9,178 nt of DNA, taken from NCBI GenBank assembly GCA_005882525.1, contig VBGO01000084.1, forward strand, positions 1 through 9,178. Direction: 5' to 3'. Source of the DNA: Chloroflexota bacterium. GTDB lineage: Bacteria; Chloroflexota; Dormibacteria; CF-121. This document shows positions 5,378-9,178 of this stretch, piece after piece. The position numbers were made by a program, and so were the translations under genes. The first letter of the stretch is position 1. Every line of letters begins with the position of its first letter. Below the pieces are notes generated by a model that was not told the origin of the DNA, did no database searches, and was given only the letters and a program-made list of their open reading frames with translations.

Positions 5378-5899
5378 GTGCCGGTGCAGGCATCCAACCC
5401 ACCCGCCATCTTTCTCGCCCACGGCGCCTCGGGCGACGCGACCAGCATGCGCCCCTACGTGAACGCGCTGCAGGCCCGCAAATTACCAGCCAGCGCGATC
5501 GATTTACCCCGGTCCAAGGCGGAGAGAGCGGTGCCGGTATTTATCGAGAAGGTTCCGGCCGGCGCCATCGCGGGCGGCCATTCATACGGTGGTCGCGTTG
5601 CCAGCATGGCGGCGGTCGAGATTCGTTACAAAGCGCTGATCCTGCTCAGCTATCCGCTCCACCGGCCGGGGCATCCCGAGGACCTCCGTACCGAGCATTG
5701 GCCGAAGATTCGATGCCCTGTTCTGATCCTCTCCGGAGAGGCGGATCCGTTCGCCCGGGTCGAGCTGCTCCGCGCGGCTGTCCGATTGTTGCCGCAGGCG
5801 GAGCTGGTGACCTTTCCCCGGGTTGGTCACGGCCTGCTCTCGGTGATCGATGCCGCGATGGACCGGGTCGCGGAATTCGTGCGCGGCTTGAAACCCTAA
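5378..5899 (+). CDS. Alpha/beta hydrolase (dienelactone-hydrolase/KANL3-Tex30-like), Ser nucleophile
   Basis: This small cytoplasmic alpha/beta hydrolase has 173 residues. Visible parts in order are: the oxyanion-hole loop FLAHGASGD (12-20); the nucleophile elbow GGHSYGG (66-72) with Ser69; the acid ILSGEADPF (117-125) with Asp123; and the base VGHGL (149-153) with His151. The triad is complete, and the lid is short or missing. The length agrees with the compact KANL3/Tex30-type hydrolases. Its substrate cannot be told from sequence; an ester or similar is likely. The GTG at 5378 is preferred because it lies 6 bases after a TAATGT -10 box. A second GTG two codons later is an alternative. It is followed after 2 bases by a second hydrolase gene, forming a pair. 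Confidence 0.9.
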   Translation: MPVQASNPPAIFLAHGASGDATSMRPYVNALQARKLPASAIDLPRSKAERAVPVFIEKVPAGAIAGGHSYGGRVASMAAVEIRYKALILLSYPLHRPGHPEDLRTEHWPKIRCPVLILSGEADPFARVELLRAAVRLLPQAELVTFPRVGHGLLSVIDAAMDRVAEFVRGLKP

Positions 5900-5901
5900 C
5901 G

Positions 5902-6684
5902 ATGTGTACCGCGCCCGGAGACGATCAGGGCCCGCGTCCCGCGCCGGCGGTCAAGGAGGAGGAGCGAACCTTACGCGCCGGTGATGGCGCCGCCTTGCGC
6001 GAGTTCGTGGCGCTGCCGGCGACCGGGTTTCGGCGCGGGGCGGTTCTCCTGATCCACGACATCTGGGGTTACACCGACTTCTACAAGGACCTGGCCCGGC
6101 GCATCAGCGGGCACGGCCATGCCGCGGCGCTCGTCGATTTCTTCGGGCGCCAGGGCGACCTGCCCGAGTCGATGCGCGCGCCGGAGCGGACCGGCAGCAA
6201 GCCTGAAGCGGTCGCCCGCGCCGGACAGCGAGCCCGGCAGTTGTCGGACGAGCGATTCCTGGCCGACACGCAGACCGCCGTCGACGATTTGCACGTGCGC
6301 GGCGCCGGCCGGGTCGCCTGCTGGGGATTCTGCATGGGGGGTCGTCTCGCCTATCTATCGGCCGCGCGCGTCAATGGGCTCGCCGGCACGGTCGCCTATT
6401 ACGGATTTTTGCAGGCAGAAGCCGGCCGGCTCTCGCCCCTGCAGCTCGCTCCCGAAATCCGGATCTCGGTGCTCGGCATTTTCGGGGGCGCCGACCCCGG
6501 CATTTCCGCGGACCAGATTGCGGCCTTTCGGGAGGCCTTGACGGCGGACACGGAAATCGTCACCTATCCGGACGCCCCGCATGGATTCCTTCGCTATGGG
6601 GCGACCGAACACAAGGTGGCGATCGATGACGCGCTGCAGCGGACCTACCGGTTCTTTGCGCGAGTCCTGTCCGCGCCGAGCTAG
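5902..6684 (+). CDS. Dienelactone hydrolase family protein, Cys nucleophile
   Basis: This 260-residue protein is of the dienelactone hydrolase family. Key parts are: the loop VLLIHDIWGYTDF (48-60), the family's N-terminal signature; the nucleophile elbow GFCMGG (142-147) with Cys144 in place of Ser, as in true bacterial carboxymethylenebutenolidases; Asp198 in FGGADPG; and His227 in DAPHGF. In the family these enzymes open lactones such as dienelactone in breakdown of chloroaromatics, but many members have other, unknown substrates, and no aromatic-degradation gene is near. A stretch of about 30 residues at the N-terminus (Pro- and Glu-rich) precedes the fold. The frame stays open far upstream, but the ATG at 5902, two bases after the previous stop, is the natural start and means translational coupling. 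It ends 6 bases from the convergent transglycosylase, with no terminator between. Confidence 0.92.
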   Translation: MCTAPGDDQGPRPAPAVKEEERTLRAGDGAALREFVALPATGFRRGAVLLIHDIWGYTDFYKDLARRISGHGHAAALVDFFGRQGDLPESMRAPERTGSKPEAVARAGQRARQLSDERFLADTQTAVDDLHVRGAGRVACWGFCMGGRLAYLSAARVNGLAGTVAYYGFLQAEAGRLSPLQLAPEIRISVLGIFGGADPGISADQIAAFREALTADTEIVTYPDAPHGFLRYGATEHKVAIDDALQRTYRFFARVLSAPS

Positions 6685-6690
6685 CAGTGG

Positions 6691-7557
6691 TTAACCGCTG
6701 AAGCCTTCGGGAAGGAGCACCTCACCGTTGGCTGTCTGGACGTACACCTGCCAGTTGTAGTAGCCGAGGTAGGCGTGAGGATCGGCGAAGATCTGCTTCG
6801 CGTAGAGCTGTACCGCCCGCACGTAGAGCCAGCTCGGGTTATAGGCATAGATCGCCCGGTTCATGTCGGCAGGCGCCCCGTGCGCCTTGAGATACCGCCC
6901 GGCGGCAAGGATCGCGTCGTGGGGATTGTTTACGTCGCCCCGTCCATAGCTGGCCCAGGTGGCAGGCATGAACTGCATGGGGCCCTGCGCGCCGGCTGAA
7001 CTCAGGCCCTGGATGCGACCCATGCTGGTTTCGATCAGGTTGATCGCGGCGAGGTACTGCCAGGCAACGCCGAAGGCTTGCTGGGATTCGTGGTAATACC
7101 CCAGCAGGACATCGGGTGCTGGCGGCGCGACGATGCGCCAGTGCGGCAGTCGGGCACTCGGCCCGTTGAGGTCATCGATCTGCTGCGCGGCGCTGAGGTT
7201 GTCCTGGATCACCGAGCGAAGCGCCGCCGGCAGCGCATCGAGCACGGCCGCTAGCCAGTCCCGGTGAGCGGCCAGCAAGTGGTAGGCGTCCTGCTCGCGC
7301 CGGCCGAGGTCGGTGTACTCCTCGATCGGCGTATCGGGCAGCCGGATGGCTTGCTCGACGCCGGCCAGCTCGGCGGCCACGTAGGCCGCGTCGATGACTG
7401 TGATGCGGGGCGTGGCGGTCGCCGTGGGCGAGCTTGCCGGGCTCGGCGTGAGATGCGCAGCGGATGGTCGCGCCGACGGGACCGCGCCCTGGGCCGCAGC
7501 GCATGCGCTCAGCGCCAGGGCCAGAAGCGGGGCCAGGCGACCACCACGAGGCTGCAT
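6691..7557 (-). CDS. Lipoprotein lytic murein transglycosylase
   Basis: This exported 288-residue protein should cleave the MurNAc-GlcNAc bond of peptidoglycan. A lipoprotein signal ends at the lipobox LSAC (16-19), so Cys19 would be lipidated and the enzyme held at the outer face of the membrane. A Pro/Ser/Thr/Ala linker (about 25-50) follows, then a helical region (55-140) that probably packs on the catalytic domain. The SLT-type catalytic domain runs from about 150 to 255: LAAINLIETSMGR (169-181) with catalytic Glu176, SAGAQGPMQFMPATW (187-201), then NNPHDAILAAGRYLKAHG (210-227) and MNRAIYAYNPSWLYVRAV (232-249). All the family blocks are present, so it should be active. The length is usual for actinobacterial-type transglycosylases. 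It is transcribed alone from a nearby promoter, with a very short leader and no Shine-Dalgarno. Confidence 0.93.
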   Translation of the reverse strand: MQPRGGRLAPLLALALSACAAAQGAVPSARPSAAHLTPSPASSPTATATPRITVIDAAYVAAELAGVEQAIRLPDTPIEEYTDLGRREQDAYHLLAAHRDWLAAVLDALPAALRSVIQDNLSAAQQIDDLNGPSARLPHWRIVAPPAPDVLLGYYHESQQAFGVAWQYLAAINLIETSMGRIQGLSSAGAQGPMQFMPATWASYGRGDVNNPHDAILAAGRYLKAHGAPADMNRAIYAYNPSWLYVRAVQLYAKQIFADPHAYLGYYNWQVYVQTANGEVLLPEGFSG

Positions 7558-7569
7558 TGTTGCGCGCGG

Positions 7570-7599
7570 ATTCTATGAGCGCTCGGCCGGCGGAATCAA
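7570..7599 (-). promoter_or_regulatory. Promoter of the lytic transglycosylase gene
   Basis: On the minus strand TTGATT (7599 to 7594) and TAGAAT (7575 to 7570) form a -35/-10 pair with an 18-base spacer. The -10 ends 12 bases before the ATG, so the transcript would have only about 5 bases of leader. Confidence 0.5.
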
Positions 7600-7712
7600 T
7601 CAGGCCGGTACTAATGTTTCCCGCACGGCCCGGCCGGCGCCGTCGAGAAGGTCGGGGGCGTCTCCCACGTTGTTCACCCATCAGCTACCCCTGGACCCGA
7701 GTTCCGAAAGGC

Positions 7713-8024
7713 GTGCCGCCGATTGACAGTTGGCAGTTGCGGATGCTGCCGGTGGTGGACCGGTTCATGGCGCTGATGTGGTCTCGGCCCGGCGGCCTTT
7801 CCCTGCAGACTACCTGGGTCACGCCCGCCACCATCTGGCTCGCCGCGGCCGTAGTTATCGCGCTCGGTCTTCCCGGGCTGGGTGCCGTTGTGTACGGCGT
7901 CGCCAGTGGGCAGATCCTGATCGCGGCCGGTGGACTTCTCGCGACCGTGTTGGGTGCCGGCGCAGCGACCGTGGCGTTCTACGGCATCCGGCAACGCCGA
8001 CTGTCCTACCCGCTACCTCATTAG
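7713..8024 (+). CDS. Small membrane protein, two predicted helices
   Basis: I do not recognise this 103-residue protein. It has a short N-terminal segment (VPPIDSWQLRMLPVVDRF and onward), then two membrane helices: about TPATIWLAAAVVIALGLPGL and, after a short loop (VYGVASGQ), ILIAAGGLLATVLGAGAATV, ending in a basic tail (RQRRLSYPLPH). By the positive-inside rule the tail is cytoplasmic. The start is uncertain: the GTG at 7713 is chosen because the frame upstream is Arg-rich and unlike a real protein, but ATG 7614, TTG 7737 and ATG 7743 are in frame too, and none has a good ribosome-binding site. It is convergent with the hemoglobin gene, and their last 12 bases overlap. The hydrophobic pattern makes the frame believable. 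Confidence 0.65.
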   Translation: MPPIDSWQLRMLPVVDRFMALMWSRPGGLSLQTTWVTPATIWLAAAVVIALGLPGLGAVVYGVASGQILIAAGGLLATVLGAGAATVAFYGIRQRRLSYPLPH

Positions 8025-8432
8025 GGCGGGCGCGGGCTCGTAGGTGGGCGGAAGTGGCGTTCGGACCTGGCTCGAGTCCACCTCGACGATATCGCCCTTG
8101 AGCGGCCCCAGCACAGCTAAGACCTCGTCCTGTTCGGGCTTGCCGACTTTGAAATGGTTCAAGGTTGCTACGAGATCCTCAACCAGGGCATCGAACTCGC
8201 CGCTCGTTACCTTCATCCCCGCGTGCGCGTCCTTCATGCTGCGCCCCGTGTACGTGCACGGTCCTCCGGTGGCTTCGCAGACTTGATCGATCAACATCTT
8301 CCTCAGCCGGGCCAAATCCGTCTTGGCGAACTTCTGATTGATCCGATCATCACCCGCTACGCGATCCCTGAAGTTCTCGACGACCGCCGTAATCGACCCG
8401 ATGCCACCCAGGCGCTCGTATAGCGAACTCAT
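8013..8432 (-). CDS. Group I truncated hemoglobin
   Basis: This heme protein has 139 residues with a 2-on-2 globin fold. The hallmarks are YERLGG (5-10), VVENFRDRV (17-25), DLARLRKML (39-47), GGPCTYTGRSM (56-66) and the proximal heme ligand His70 in KDAHAGM. Members bind O2, NO or CO and often protect from nitric oxide. By alignment in the head with Mycobacterium GlbN, the distal positions differ: B10 is Arg22 instead of Tyr and E11 is Leu47 instead of Gln, so ligand stabilisation should be unlike GlbN. Cys52 and Cys59 flank the E-F region and recur in this 'CEATGGPC' subgroup. About 25 extra Pro-rich residues follow the globin at the C-terminus. The start is fixed by GGAGGGG (8439-8445), 6 bases before the ATG. 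Confidence 0.95.
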   Translation of the reverse strand: MSSLYERLGGIGSITAVVENFRDRVAGDDRINQKFAKTDLARLRKMLIDQVCEATGGPCTYTGRSMKDAHAGMKVTSGEFDALVEDLVATLNHFKVGKPEQDEVLAVLGPLKGDIVEVDSSQVRTPLPPTYEPAPALMR

Positions 8433-8438
8433 GTTTGT

Positions 8439-8445
8439 CCCCTCC
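8439..8445 (-). promoter_or_regulatory. Strong Shine-Dalgarno of the hemoglobin gene
   Basis: GGAGGGG, 6 bases before the ATG, decides the hemoglobin start. The leader upstream (8446-8570) shows no clear promoter by eye. Confidence 0.8.
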
Positions 8446-8560
8446 GTGCTGTCGACCGTTTAACCCGCGAGCCTTGAGCCCGGTGACCCCGTCTCGTCGA
8501 AACGACTATTAGCCGTCCTCCTCGGGATGTCAATAGCCAGCAAAGCCGCGGCGGATCCGA

Positions 8561-8597
8561 ATGGAAAGGAAAGAGCCCGGCCAGGTACCGGGCTCTT
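8561..8597 (-). terminator. Rho-independent terminator of the SnoaL-like gene
   Basis: AAGAGCCCGG (8597 to 8588) and CCGGGCTCTT (8580 to 8571) form a perfect 10-bp stem around a 7-base loop. The pyrimidine-rich tail TCCTTTCC follows on the minus strand. It starts 17 bases after the stop codon and separates this gene from the hemoglobin gene downstream. Confidence 0.85.
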
Positions 8598-8614
8598 CGT
8601 CGATCCGGCTGAGG

Positions 8615-9052
8615 TCAGCGCGCGGCCGCGGCTTCCGGCGTCGGGATGAAGCCCAGCTGCTGGAGCATGCCGAGCTGGTCCTGCACCTGCCAGTGCTCGA
8701 CGATCTTGCCGTCCTTGATCCGGGTGATGTGGATCGCCTCCCAGGTCGCGGTCTTACCACTCGGAGGCATCCCGGCAAATTCACCCTTCATCGTCCCGGT
8801 GGTTGTGGCACGTGCCACCACCAGGTCACCTTCGGCGACCTGAAGATCGATCGCGATCTTGAAATCCGGAAAGGCGCTTCGCAACGCCTTGATCAGGAGC
8901 TTGAGACCCTCTTTTCCGGGTGGCATCCCTGGCGGCAGTTGGCCGTGGTCGACGGAGTTATCCGCGATCACCTCATCGATGACCTCCAGCTTGCCCTGGT
9001 TGAAGGCTTCCAAAGGGATCCGCGCGGCTAGTGCCTTGTTCTGGTCCGACAT
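8615..9052 (-). CDS. SnoaL-like polyketide-cyclase/ester-cyclase-fold protein
   Basis: From the ATG at 9052 the protein has 145 residues and fits the SnoaL-like cyclase family (an NTF2-like cone). Visible parts are: the helical start LEAFNQGKLEVIDEVIADN (14-32) with DH at 35-36; the mid-domain FPDFKIAIDLQVAEGDLVVA (61-80); then RATTTGTMKGEFAGMPPSGK (81-100), the family's 'G-x-x-x-G-x-F-x-G-x-P-P-T/S-G' loop; EAIHITRIKDGKIVEHW (105-121); and D125/LGMLQQLG. In antibiotic pathways such proteins cyclise polyketides, but most stand-alone copies have unknown ligands, and no polyketide gene is near. The frame is open to 9160, but GGGAGGA (9057-9063), 4 bases before the ATG at 9052, fixes the start. 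It has its own terminator and no partner gene in the window. Confidence 0.92.
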   Translation of the reverse strand: MSDQNKALAARIPLEAFNQGKLEVIDEVIADNSVDHGQLPPGMPPGKEGLKLLIKALRSAFPDFKIAIDLQVAEGDLVVARATTTGTMKGEFAGMPPSGKTATWEAIHITRIKDGKIVEHWQVQDQLGMLQQLGFIPTPEAAAAR

Positions 9053-9056
9053 AATG

Positions 9057-9063
9057 TCCTCCC
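9057..9063 (-). promoter_or_regulatory. Shine-Dalgarno that fixes the SnoaL-like start
   Basis: GGGAGGA lies 4 bases before ATG 9052, whereas the upstream in-frame ATG codons lack one. Further upstream (9101-9106) TTGACC on the minus strand could be a -35, but no matching -10 is seen at 16-18 bases, so no promoter is called. A 7-base direct repeat, GGCGATC, occurs twice 14 bases apart at 9152-9172. Confidence 0.75.
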
Positions 9064-9178
9064 TCATTTGTTGACGATGGATTTCCACACTACGCTCTTT
9101 GGTCAACAGCGGTGGGCTAACGGGAGTCAGAACCTTAACGCGCATACTGGAGATCGCCACGGGACGATCGCCGACGAG

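Noticed and set aside
5355..5402. Upstream ATG giving the receiver 16 extra residues
   Set aside because: The added MGWMPAPAPAN-type stretch does not belong to a receiver fold and would overlap the divergent hydrolase start. ATG 5354 begins exactly at the family's usual MxRVLLVEDE.
4375..5901. Very long plus-strand open frame (769 codons in all) that ends with the dienelactone hydrolase
   Set aside because: Its first two thirds lie antisense to the TPR, 71-residue and receiver genes and overlap the first hydrolase in another frame. The translation there is low-complexity Arg/Gly/Ser-rich. Only the part from ATG 5902 is a real protein.
7610..7618. ACTAATGTT repeated at 5364-5372 and 7610-7618
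   Set aside because: A 9-base match between two AT-rich promoter spots is plausible by chance or as a shared -10. No start codon sits at the right distance from the second copy.
9053..9160. Upstream start giving the SnoaL-like protein 36 extra residues
   Set aside because: The strong Shine-Dalgarno lies within that extension, directly before ATG 9052, and the extra residues look like translated leader.
9152..9172. Direct repeat GGCGATC, twice, 14 bases apart
   Set aside because: It is too short and GC-rich to call an operator without a second example or a known regulator.

Overview
The window is GC-rich chromosomal DNA and looks like part of a free-living, high-GC Gram-positive-type bacterium (Actinomycetota, Chloroflexota, Dormibacterota or a relative). 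The hints are a class E-type sortase signal (LAxTG), a lipoprotein lytic transglycosylase, several apparently leaderless or near-leaderless starts behind TANNNT -10 boxes, and small housekeeping and accessory genes. The phylum is inferred from these features alone and is uncertain. I see no insertion sequence, phage gene, CRISPR array, rRNA or tRNA.

Left end (1-1563, minus strand): this is the most interesting part. A TATAAT promoter leads into a well-conserved cobalamin (B12) riboswitch (1345-1503). A hairpin that can bury the Shine-Dalgarno sequence follows, and then a secreted protein made of alpha/alpha-barrel repeats of the squalene-cyclase/prenyltransferase type with a LAQTG wall anchor. 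Eight bases later a second secreted protein begins and runs off the window; its first mature residues suggest a DUF4430/transcobalamin-C-terminal-like domain. Human intrinsic factor and transcobalamin combine exactly such an alpha6-alpha6 barrel with a small beta domain. The operon therefore looks like a bacterial, two-gene, B12-repressed corrinoid-capture system on the cell surface.

Middle (1584-4024): an unrecognised 113-residue protein with its own terminator (minus strand) diverges from a 584-residue protein whose C-terminal part resembles the nucleoside phosphorylase fold. The latter apparently has a leaderless start and a strong terminator.

4042-6684: a compact minus-strand operon encodes a stand-alone receiver protein, an ATGA-coupled 71-residue protein of unknown function and a TPR protein. 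It diverges, from a shared small promoter region, from a two-gene plus-strand operon of alpha/beta hydrolases, one with a Ser nucleophile and one dienelactone-hydrolase-like with Cys.

Right end (6691-9178): a lipoprotein lytic transglycosylase (minus), a small two-helix membrane protein (plus), a group I truncated hemoglobin (minus) with an altered distal pocket, and a SnoaL-like ester-cyclase-fold protein (minus) with a good terminator. These look like independent transcription units. No gene-free stretch exceeds about 300 bases except the riboswitch leader (1253-1641), which is described in detail.
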